From positions 1-31,819 of IMG/VR virus record IMGVR_UViG_3300030329_005480: a stretch of DNA of 31,819 nt; one strand, written 5' to 3'. The first letter of the stretch is position 1; each line of letters opens with the position of its first letter. Below the pieces are notes generated by a model. It was not told the origin of the DNA and did no database searches. It worked only from the letters and a program-made list of their open reading frames with translations. Shown here in pieces: positions 23,844 through 30,196 of this stretch. A program made the position numbers and the translations under genes. The stretch comes from a virus.

Positions 23844-25871
23844 TCACCACCTTCTGTTGGGTGTTTGGATTCCTGGGTTCACTACCTTTGCTTTGTTGGT
23901 CGGCGGTGCGATGTCGCCGGGTGGACGGATCGGTGCGCCACGAGTCGCCGCGAGAATCGCGATGTACCCGTAACGCCAGATGTCGCGATAGTCATTGGGG
24001 ATGTCGGTGTTGACCCGTCGCCACGATTCACGCTCGTTGTTGTTGGAATCGTTTTCCAAGATCGACGTGTCGTTCAGCAGCTGCTCGAGAATGTCCTGGT
24101 GCTCGGCAACCGTTCCATGGTGAATGGATCCGGCACCAGCATCGCCCGGCATGACCGTATGCAAGATGCCCTCGACCCATCGCTGCGTGCGGATGGTATC
24201 GATCCAGTACAGGTGCATCCCTGGCGTGCGAGTGTTCTTGCCAAGCACGGCCAGCTTGAAGTCAGAGTCGAGCGCCTTGTTAGATCCCTTGCATGGCCAG
24301 CACTGGAACTTCTTATCCTTGACCATCTTCAAGCAGAAGTCAGTCACCGCGCTGTCGGGACGAAAGCCGTCGTCGATCAAACAGAAGCATGGCTTCTGCC
24401 CAGGCCTGTCGTCTTCGCGTTCAAACGTGCGATCAAGAATCAGGTGTTCGACTTCAGTGACATGATCCATGTCTCCGTACTCGATGCACTGATGCCGATA
24501 CTCGGGACCGTAAGCAAAGACGCCGTACGGAAGAAATACTTTCTGTCGATCGACTGCCGCGACAACGTACGTCGCCCATTCGGGAATGACGGCTTGGAAC
24601 TGCGGAGCGATGAACCGGCCGCCGAGGTCTTCCCAGGTAGTTGTGTGTTGCCTGATCTCGACCGTTTCCGCCAGCCAGCCGTTCTTGAAGTTGTGCATCT
24701 CCGTCGGCTTCTTCAAGCAGCTGACGTACTCGGCTGCTACGTCTCCCCAGCCAAGCGAGAGTGCACATAACGATGGCAAGTGGTAGCTGGCGTTTTCATC
24801 GTCCGGTGTCGGTCCCTCGATCCAGTCGGCGTTCTCCCATCCGTGCCATAGTTCGTCACCATCATCGCTGTAGTTGGCGATCATGTCTTCGTACCAGTGC
24901 TCGGCTGCGGCACGGGCTTTGTCGTCAATCGCCGTGCATCCCTCGGGAACCCACACGCCGTGTCGCAACATCTCAGGACGGTGATGGTCGAGAATCGGAT
25001 CGCACTCGCCACTGACGCAGACGTAGTGCGCCGTCCTGCGAGCGTGTGCTTGATCCCAGCGGCCAGACGGATGTTTTTCAAACTCAAGGCGGCCAGGTCG
25101 GTCGTCAACTAGCTCGCCACGTTCGTCACGTTCACCAAAACGAATCGGCTGATACTTGCCACAATGTGGACACGGAACAAAGTAACGGCAGTTGGTTCCG
25201 CGGACCCGACGGCTTTCGATTCGGCTCTTGCCTCGCACCGTTGGTGTCGACTCGTAGATCTGCTTGCGATAACTCCAGAAGTCTTTGAAGCGTTCGTCGA
25301 ACAACTTGATGGGTGATCCTTCACGAGAGGTCGAGACACCTTCCCACCCTGGCTTGTCCAATTCGTTCGCGACGCCAACGCGGATATTCTCATCCCCGAG
25401 CGTTCCTGGCGATCCGGCCCAGGCACCGACGATCTGGCAACGACGGAACTCCACCAGATCAGATGCCTGATCTCTCTTGTTTTTGTGAATGAGCCGACTT
25501 TGCACCTGCGGCATGTTGTTGATCATCTTGTACAGACGATGCACAAACTTCTTCTTCAGCTGCTTCTCTGTTTCGGTCGCCACCATCATTGGGCAGGCGT
25601 CGGTGTCGGCGAAGTAAAGCAATGCTCCTTGGCTGAAGAATGTCTTGCCCAGACGAGTGCCGAACTGCAGGGTGATCGTGCGACAGTGAATGTCGTCCAG
25701 CATGTCCGCCGGCCCGCCAGGGGCACTGTTGTGCGGATAGCTCGCGGGATCGTAAGCACGGCCAACGTCGGTCACCAAGTGCTCGACACACCATCGCGCA
25801 TGACGATGCTTGGCTTCAGGCTCAAAGACCTCAAGCTCTCGGTCGCGATCGTCTTGGACGACTGTGCTCAT
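23844..25871 (-). CDS. terL: Terminase large subunit (gpA-like)
   Basis: 675 aa; the ATG overlaps the stop of the 53-aa gene (ATGA). N-terminal ATPase: P-loop-type GTRLGKT (71-77) and a Walker B-like strand RVGVANELD (164-172), where the expected Asp is Asn169 ahead of Glu170. A Cys cluster typical of gpA proteins follows (CPHC at 232-235, C283/C288). The C-terminal nuclease of RNase H fold has Asp439 in AAVDRQ and CLIDDG (495-500). The enzyme pumps DNA into the prohead and cuts concatemers, working with the Nu1-like small subunit and portal. Confidence 0.9.
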   Translation of the reverse strand: MSTVVQDDRDRELEVFEPEAKHRHARWCVEHLVTDVGRAYDPASYPHNSAPGGPADMLDDIHCRTITLQFGTRLGKTFFSQGALLYFADTDACPMMVATETEKQLKKKFVHRLYKMINNMPQVQSRLIHKNKRDQASDLVEFRRCQIVGAWAGSPGTLGDENIRVGVANELDKPGWEGVSTSREGSPIKLFDERFKDFWSYRKQIYESTPTVRGKSRIESRRVRGTNCRYFVPCPHCGKYQPIRFGERDERGELVDDRPGRLEFEKHPSGRWDQAHARRTAHYVCVSGECDPILDHHRPEMLRHGVWVPEGCTAIDDKARAAAEHWYEDMIANYSDDGDELWHGWENADWIEGPTPDDENASYHLPSLCALSLGWGDVAAEYVSCLKKPTEMHNFKNGWLAETVEIRQHTTTWEDLGGRFIAPQFQAVIPEWATYVVAAVDRQKVFLPYGVFAYGPEYRHQCIEYGDMDHVTEVEHLILDRTFEREDDRPGQKPCFCLIDDGFRPDSAVTDFCLKMVKDKKFQCWPCKGSNKALDSDFKLAVLGKNTRTPGMHLYWIDTIRTQRWVEGILHTVMPGDAGAGSIHHGTVAEHQDILEQLLNDTSILENDSNNNERESWRRVNTDIPNDYRDIWRYGYIAILAATRGAPIRPPGDIAPPTNKAKVVNPGIQTPNRRW

Positions 25872-26029
25872 CTACGCGGCGGCTCCGGTGGTGCAGGCGG
25901 TGGATCCGGAGGAGGATTCTTGGCTGGAGGCCTCCAGTTGACCTCGCCCTCGCTCTGCGGGCGGACGGCAATCAGCACCCACGCGAGAGCACTGAACATC
26001 AGGCCACAACAAAACCCGACACAAATCAT
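25868..26029 (-). CDS. 53-aa membrane microprotein with a Pro-rich tail
   Basis: ATG 26029 overlaps the previous stop, and its own TGA overlaps the terminase ATG (both ATGA). The N-terminus is one membrane span with three Cys (ICVGFCCGLMFSALAWVLIAV); the rest is a Pro-rich tail (KNPPPDPPPAPPEPPRR). The double coupling makes it likely to be translated. A Cys-containing span next to terminase genes is unusual, and no role can be assigned. Confidence 0.5.
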   Translation of the reverse strand: MICVGFCCGLMFSALAWVLIAVRPQSEGEVNWRPPAKNPPPDPPPAPPEPPRR

Positions 26030-26145
26030 TTCTTGTCCTTCTTGAATCGCTTGATAGCACCCATGATCGTTTCACTCGCCTCGTCCTTCACCGCTTTGAT
26101 CGCGCCACGAGTGACATGCTCGCCTGCCTTCGTGTAGCGTTTCAT
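26026..26145 (-). CDS. 39-aa basic microprotein between the terminase genes
   Basis: ATG 26145 overlaps the small-terminase TGA (ATGA), and its TGA overlaps the next ATG. The product is a single amphipathic, Lys/Arg-rich helix (RYTKAGEHVTRGAIKAVKDE, ending RFKKDKK). It may act with DNA or with the terminase. It is also possible that it only keeps ribosomes coupled to the terminase gene. Confidence 0.5.
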   Translation of the reverse strand: MKRYTKAGEHVTRGAIKAVKDEASETIMGAIKRFKKDKK

Positions 26146-26879
26146 TTCTTACCGTTACTCCTTGGCTTGGTTTTCTGCTCTCGACGAAGAGCAGCGAAGG
26201 CGTCCTCGAACAACTTTGTATCACCGTCACGAAACAAAAGTGCGAACGCGCGGGCCATCGTTTTGCCGTCGGTCTTCTTGAGGATCAGTTTGTCGACTCC
26301 AGGTGCCAACTCGCTTAGCTCGAGAAATCGGGCCAGCAGAGATGGGTCGCCGTCCTCGATAACCTCGTTGCAGATCTGGTTGAGCCGACGCATCGCAAGA
26401 CCGCGCTCGCGTGCAAGACCGCGCAGCATCAAACGGATGCGTTGCTCGGAGTCTCGGATGAACTGGGCACGTCTTGCGGGCTCGATGGAAGCCGCCAGCT
26501 CGCCAGGAAGATTCTCCAATCGCACCTTGAGTTCCAGGTGCTGACGGATGATCTTGGCTTCCGCTTCGGCACGATCGATTAACGTGCCGTCTTCCTTGCG
26601 AAGCGCAAGCTCTCGTTTTTCGATTTCGAGTTCCGCTTTGCGTTCGTCCAGCTGGCGCTTCTTGCCACCTTCGTTGACGCGGTTCTCGTGTTGCTCGCGA
26701 ATGCGAGCGATCCGCCAAGCGAGACACTCGGGAAGATTCCAGCGACCGTCTTCCTCTTTGGGCATGCCCATCGAGCGCCATTCGCGAATGGTGTTCGACG
26801 AACACTTGAAGAGCATGCAGACGAATCGCTGCGATGCGAAGATGAGCTTTTCGGGCTCGTCTTTCTTTGTCGCTGCCAT
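26142..26879 (-). CDS. terS: Terminase small subunit (Nu1-like)
   Basis: 245 aa; ATG 26879. Residues 12-60 look like the winged-helix DNA-binding module of Nu1-type subunits (ASQRFVCMLFKCSSNTIREW, then a glycine turn and WNLPECLAW). It continues with the characteristic Glu/Lys/Leu helix pattern KRELALRKEDGTLIDRAEAE, a phrase seen in this family, and further helices rich in Arg and Leu. The protein recognises the packaging site and recruits the large subunit. A candidate promoter lies 45-70 bp upstream of its ATG. Confidence 0.8.
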   Translation of the reverse strand: MAATKKDEPEKLIFASQRFVCMLFKCSSNTIREWRSMGMPKEEDGRWNLPECLAWRIARIREQHENRVNEGGKKRQLDERKAELEIEKRELALRKEDGTLIDRAEAEAKIIRQHLELKVRLENLPGELAASIEPARRAQFIRDSEQRIRLMLRGLARERGLAMRRLNQICNEVIEDGDPSLLARFLELSELAPGVDKLILKKTDGKTMARAFALLFRDGDTKLFEDAFAALRREQKTKPRSNGKK

Positions 26880-26923
26880 GCACCACCGGAAACTCCACGT
26901 TCCGAACGGTGGTACATCACTCG

Positions 26924-26951
26924 AATATAGAGAGTTACTGCGTTCCGTCTA
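26924..26951 (-). promoter_or_regulatory. Candidate promoter for the terminase/head operon
   Basis: On the minus strand a -35-like TAGACG (26951-26946) and a -10-like TATATT (26929-26924) are 16 nt apart and lie upstream of the small-terminase ATG, overlapping the 3' end of the preceding gene. The fit to a sigma-70 consensus is fair (4/6 and 5/6). Planctomycete promoter rules may differ. Confidence 0.35.
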
Positions 26952-27192
26952 CCTCGGAACGCTTGAACCAGTTACCGATCAAGTCCATCACGTACGACTT
27001 CGACGGCTCTGCTAGCTCCACTTCAGCACGATCGCATTCGCGTATTCGCTCCCACACTTTGGCGAGATCGATGGCCTTCTTCTCTGGCAACTTGATCGCT
27101 CGATGGATCTCTGGAACAAGACAGTTGTTCGGAGACACAAAGAAGGATCGCTTGCGTTGATAGACGCGAACTACGTACTTAGCTCGTGGCAT
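26935..27192 (-). CDS. Hypothetical protein (85 aa)
   Basis: I chose ATG 27192, which overlaps the previous gene by 14 bp and has a GGTGGGA tract before it. The longer frame to 27237 would overlap more. The N-terminal MPRAKYVVRVYQRKRSFFV is basic and beta-prone, followed by helices (EKKAIDLAKVWERIRECDRAE). It lies between an exported protein and the terminase genes. No family recognised. Confidence 0.5.
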   Translation of the reverse strand: MPRAKYVVRVYQRKRSFFVSPNNCLVPEIHRAIKLPEKKAIDLAKVWERIRECDRAEVELAEPSKSYVMDLIGNWFKRSEVDGTQ

Positions 27193-27541
27193 CGTCCCAC
27201 CCAATGCCCGCCAATCGCTCGGACGCCGGCCTGTCATCAGTCCAGGTGCGATGACCGTTCAGTTTGACGAGACCGTCCCAGCTGGTGAAGCTCAGCGTGC
27301 CACCTCTGGGGTCACGAAACACTGGACTGTCTGCGGCAACGAAGTCCGGAGGACACCGCTCGCCGAAACGGTTGACGACCTCGATCAGATTGTTCGACCA
27401 CTTTGTGACCGTGAAGTAACTACCGACGTTCACGGATCCAACGACGCTTATTGTGGCGTCGGCGGCCGGGGCGGCAGGAACAAACCATCGAGCGAAAGGA
27501 AGCGCGGCGAGAGCACCAAGCAACGTTCTGCGGTTGATCAT
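27179..27541 (-). CDS. Exported protein with a Tat-like signal
   Basis: 120 aa; ATG 27541. The N-terminus is a twin-arginine-like signal (INRRTLLGALAALPFARWFVPAAPAA), Arg-Arg followed by a hydrophobic core and an Ala-rich cleavage region near residue 27. The mature part is beta-rich with GSYFTVTKWSNNLIEVV and a Cys in GERCPPDF. An exported phage protein at the start of the late block is unusual; it might be a virion-surface, superinfection or host-surface protein. It begins a leftward gene run divergent from the plus-strand accessory genes. Confidence 0.55.
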   Translation of the reverse strand: MINRRTLLGALAALPFARWFVPAAPAADATISVVGSVNVGSYFTVTKWSNNLIEVVNRFGERCPPDFVAADSPVFRDPRGGTLSFTSWDGLVKLNGHRTWTDDRPASERLAGIGWDDATS

Positions 27542-27560
27542 AATTAATGCACTTTTCGGC

Positions 27561-27587
27561 TTGAATTACCGAAGTCCACTCTATAGC
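27561..27587 (+). promoter_or_regulatory. Candidate promoter for the rightward accessory genes
   Basis: TTGAAT (27561-27566) and TATAGC (27582-27587), 15 nt apart, lie in the 89-nt divergent gap about 45 bp before the first rightward start codon. Both hexamers are close to the sigma-70 consensus, though the spacing is short. Confidence 0.35.
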
Positions 27588-27630
27588 ATTCACTGTGTTA
27601 CGTCACTACAACCTTTTTGGAGTCTCTCTC

Positions 27631-28098
27631 ATGGCCATGTCTCTTGAAGACTTTGTCGCCACCAAAGAACGGTGTGAAAACCTGGGCTCGCAGTTTGGCG
27701 AAAACGTTCGCGACATCCCAGGATTCATCTACGTCGGCCATCTCTACATCGAAGATCACATCGGCCAAGAGGCTGCTCCCGGCATCTACCCTGGAATGTA
27801 CTTCCTGCTTGTCGATCGCTCCGACTACACCTCAACGGAGATCGAGGTGCTAGAGAAGATCCTTTTTGAGTGGGCTGGGGAGGAAGGCTACCTCGACGAC
27901 GACGGCTCCGAGCTGCTCAACGAGATGGATCAGGTCGATCAGGCGCACATGACGCCAACTAGCATCTGGTGCCCCGATTGCAAAACGTTCACCTTGGCCG
28001 CGTATGCATCAGAGGGCGAACCGCCAGAGCTTCTTGCGTGCGACAATTGCAATGGCAAGTGGCATGTTCCGACGATCGCTTTGAGGAAGATGGCATGA
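27631..28098 (+). CDS. Hypothetical protein with a C-terminal zinc ribbon
   Basis: 155 aa; ATG 27631 has TTGGAG 8 nt upstream (an ATG two codons later is possible). The N-terminal 110 residues are acidic and mixed alpha/beta (VGHLYIEDHIGQEAAPGI, LLVDRSDYTSTEIEVLEK). The C-terminus carries a four-Cys ribbon, WCPDC ... ACDNC, ending in KWHVP. This is the first gene of the rightward accessory cluster. Function unknown. Confidence 0.6.
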   Translation: MAMSLEDFVATKERCENLGSQFGENVRDIPGFIYVGHLYIEDHIGQEAAPGIYPGMYFLLVDRSDYTSTEIEVLEKILFEWAGEEGYLDDDGSELLNEMDQVDQAHMTPTSIWCPDCKTFTLAAYASEGEPPELLACDNCNGKWHVPTIALRKMA

Positions 28099-28225
28099 AG
28101 AAGGTCTATCTTTAGACGGGCGCGAACGGGAGTAGTGACCCGCGTCGCTGAGGCAGTCGCCGGAAAAGATCAGCCTACTGTTGGCTGCTCCAAAAAGGCC
28201 GGCGGCTGCCGAGCCCACCTTTACC

Positions 28226-28564
28226 ATGAACAAACGCGATAGCATCAACGTCCACACCCTGCGAGTCGAAGCCGATCGCGCTGACGAGCAAGGATTGGAT
28301 CTCGCGGCCGATATCATGCGACGCGCCGCACGGGAGATCGAGTCGCTCCGATGGGAGAACGAGCGACTGCCACAGACCAGAATCAAAGACGCCCGCACCG
28401 GTGACGACGTGACCGGGCATTCACTGACGGCTGGTGGTGAGTATCGATTGGAGATCCTTCTGGACCCGCATCCTGACGATCGGCGCAGCGACAAGTTCGG
28501 AATAACCTTCACCCTTCAGGTCTCGGATCAACTCCACGTCGCAGGACCATACGTTTCAAGGTGA
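28226..28564 (+). CDS. Hypothetical helical protein (112 aa)
   Basis: ATG 28226 starts a clean reading frame; a TTG at 28181 would add 15 residues of Ala/Pro. No good ribosome site is visible. The N-terminal half is helical and charged (ADRADEQGLDLAADIMRRAAREIESLRWENERL), consistent with a coiled coil, and the C-terminal half is beta-rich (YRLEILLDPHP, FGITFTLQVSDQL). The 127-nt gap before it holds no clear gene. Confidence 0.5.
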   Translation: MNKRDSINVHTLRVEADRADEQGLDLAADIMRRAAREIESLRWENERLPQTRIKDARTGDDVTGHSLTAGGEYRLEILLDPHPDDRRSDKFGITFTLQVSDQLHVAGPYVSR

Positions 28565-28568
28565 CATC

Positions 28569-29249
28569 ATGGATGGCCACAAGTACACGGAAGCCGATCT
28601 GAAAGTCGCAGCCGACTGCCTGAAGGAGAACGGGTTCGACCGCGTATCCGATTTCCTTCGGCGATATTACTGGCGAAAGTATGTTCTCACGAGTCTTGTT
28701 CAGGACTGGTTTGAAAGCCTTGACGTCCTTCGATCCTTTGACGATCCAAGGATGACACCAGGGCGATACGTATACGACATGTTCTGCCAGTTTGAGCCAC
28801 CACAACAAGCGAACGTGTGGCTGATGCGATTTCGCAAGATGAACGAGATTAACGATGACATAGTCACTGAACGCAAATGCGGTGTCCTGTCATCCCGCAT
28901 TCTTTACACCAGCGACATCAATAAGGTCGCTGCCGAACTGCGAGAAAACATTGACAAGTGGCTCAACAGCCTGCTGGCAGCACCTTGGCATGAGCAAGGC
29001 GCGTTTGCGGGTGATGAGATCCCGAAGTACGACCTTCCGTATGAGAAGCCACTTATGTCGATGCCCGAGGTGGAGATTGAACCACTCCTTCCGCCCGGCA
29101 TGGTCATCCTTCGCAATCGCGACGGCACGGTTCATCGCATCGAGCTGACAGCACAACCGGAATTCACGCTGCAGGAAGGGAACCGGGCAACGGTTGAGTT
29201 TGAAGGGCGACCGATTCAAGTTCAAGGTAACGACGAGCCAATCGAATGA
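28569..29249 (+). CDS. Hypothetical accessory protein (226 aa)
   Basis: ATG 28569 follows the previous stop by 4 nt. Residues 1-150 are helical with Trp/Tyr-rich turns (RYYWRKYVLTSLVQDWFESL). The C-terminus is beta-rich (PGMVILRNRDGTVHRIELT) and acidic. Its TGA overlaps the ATG of the nuclease gene as ATGA, so the pair is coupled and may act together, for example as a nuclease partner. No family recognised. Confidence 0.55.
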   Translation: MDGHKYTEADLKVAADCLKENGFDRVSDFLRRYYWRKYVLTSLVQDWFESLDVLRSFDDPRMTPGRYVYDMFCQFEPPQQANVWLMRFRKMNEINDDIVTERKCGVLSSRILYTSDINKVAAELRENIDKWLNSLLAAPWHEQGAFAGDEIPKYDLPYEKPLMSMPEVEIEPLLPPGMVILRNRDGTVHRIELTAQPEFTLQEGNRATVEFEGRPIQVQGNDEPIE

Positions 29250-29839
29250 GCGAAATTAAAGCTATCCAGACCCGTCACGGAGACTGTTTCTTTCGCAGTC
29301 GCCTTGAAGCACGATGGTCGATATTCCTAACTGAATCAGAGATTGAATGGGAATATGAGCCCGAAGGTTTCGAGTTGAACAAAGAGTGGTATGGAGCGTG
29401 CCCCGAAGGCGTGCCCCCTGGTCCATACTGCTACCTGCCGGATTTCTGGCTGCCACAGGTGTCAATGTGGGCCGAGGTGAAACGAGGTTGGCCGACACCC
29501 AAAGAGCTTGCTGTGATTGGCCTGCTCGCAGACTGTACTGGGTACTCGGTGCTGATCTTGGATGGCAAGCCTCGCGCCGATTCGTGGTTCTACGGTATTG
29601 ATGGACTTGAGTTTAATCACGGATCTTGGGATCTGATCGTGGACCCCTTAGACATTTGCGAGGGCCACAAATATTGGACATACGAAAGTCGGTTTTACTC
29701 CGAATGGGGCGGACACGCCGAAGAGGCAGCGTGGAACGAACGTCCGCAACTCCCAGACAATGATTGGACGTGGAGGGGTGACTTTGTCCACCAAGCTGTT
29801 ACTGCAGCGCTTAGTGCACGGTTTGAAAGAGACGGGTGA
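29246..29839 (+). CDS. PD-(D/E)XK superfamily nuclease
   Basis: 197 aa. The core matches small phage restriction-endonuclease-like proteins: FRSRLEARWSIFL (16-28, the conserved Arg/Glu helix), YEPEGFEL, and YLPDFWLPQVSMWAEVKRG, giving Asp66, Glu77 and Lys79 as the catalytic PD-(D/E)XK residues. The hydrophobic strand VLILDGK follows. Such proteins cleave DNA, but whether host or phage DNA is the target is unknown. Its last 10 bp, including the stop, overlap the 3' end of the first tRNA gene on the opposite strand. Confidence 0.7.
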   Translation: MSEIKAIQTRHGDCFFRSRLEARWSIFLTESEIEWEYEPEGFELNKEWYGACPEGVPPGPYCYLPDFWLPQVSMWAEVKRGWPTPKELAVIGLLADCTGYSVLILDGKPRADSWFYGIDGLEFNHGSWDLIVDPLDICEGHKYWTYESRFYSEWGGHAEEAAWNERPQLPDNDWTWRGDFVHQAVTAALSARFERDG

Positions 29840-29900
29840 GGGAATCGAACCCTCATCATCCGAGCTAGAATCGGAGGCCTTGCCGTTAGACGAACCCGTC
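29830..29900 (-). tRNA. tRNA-Sup(CUA), copy 1 (U73)
   Basis: A complete cloverleaf: acceptor GACGGGT/ACCCGTC (7 bp), a short D arm (GTC/GGC), anticodon arm TCCGA/TCGGA with loop TTCTAGC, T arm GAGGG/CCCTC with the standard TTCGATT loop. The anticodon is CUA (29868-29866), reading UAG. The discriminator is U. Nucleotide 37 is G, unusual after A36. Amino-acid identity cannot be set from sequence. Confidence 0.85.
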
Positions 29901-29905
29901 TTAAG

Positions 29906-29978
29906 CCTCGGGGGCTGGACTCGAACCAGCATCTAGTGGAACTAGAATCCACGGCTTTGCCAATTAAGCTACCCCGAG
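29906..29978 (-). tRNA. tRNA-Sup(CUA), copy 2 (G73)
   Basis: A complete cloverleaf 5 nt from copy 1: acceptor CTCGGGG/CCCCGAG, D arm GCTT/AAGC, anticodon arm GTGGA/TCCAC with loop TTCTAGT, T arm GCTGG/CCAGC. Anticodon CUA at 29945-29943. G73 and the GATTCTNNTTC-type anticodon arm recall tRNA-Gln, so Gln insertion at UAG is a fair guess. Confidence 0.88.
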
Positions 29979-29982
29979 GTAG

Positions 29983-30056
29983 TGCGGGCGGCAGGAGTCG
30001 AACCTGCAACCAGCGGAACTAGAATCCGCCGCTCTAACCAATTGAGCATGAGCTGG
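29983..30056 (-). tRNA. tRNA-Sup(CUA)-like, copy 3 (A73), 5' acceptor strand not complementary
   Basis: D arm (GCTC/GAGC), anticodon arm (GCGGA/TCCGC, loop TTCTAGT, anticodon CUA at 30022-30020), T arm (GCAGG/CCTGC) and the 3' acceptor strand CGCCCGC with A73 are all intact. The 9 nt before the D stem (CCAGCTC plus AT) cannot pair with CGCCCGC and lack U8. The molecule is probably a truncated or recombined tRNA rather than a working one. Confidence 0.65.
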
Positions 30057-30136
30057 AACATGACGAACTAACACTCGAACCACGGGCATTGTCTGGTCTT
30101 AAATTCGAATCGGCGACGAAGAACAGGGAGTCGTAC

Positions 30137-30196
30137 ATGGGTGCGATGGAACTCACCATCAAGGAAGCCAATGCATGTCACGGAAGAAAAAACTAA
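30137..30196 (+). CDS. Possible 19-aa leader ORF overlapping the methyltransferase start
   Basis: ATG 30137 has a strong GGGAG six nt upstream, better than that of the methyltransferase, and the frame ends at TAA 30196, 19 nt inside the methyltransferase gene. The peptide (MGAMELTIKEANACHGRKN) has no recognised function. It may couple translation of the methyltransferase or be chance. Confidence 0.3.
   Translation: MGAMELTIKEANACHGRKN

Noticed and set aside
28095-28148. Short frame MKKVYL interrupted by TAG after the zinc-ribbon gene
   Set aside because: Even with TAG read as sense it reaches only about 17 codons; likely chance.
29830-30056. Pyrrolysine tRNA as the explanation for CUA
   Set aside because: The D and variable arms have ordinary bacterial form, unlike the small D loop and other oddities of tRNA-Pyl, and no pyl genes are seen.
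30060-30110. A fourth tRNA (a CTCGAACC-like T-loop near 30074)
   Set aside because: Stems do not pair and no anticodon arm can be drawn; at most a remnant.
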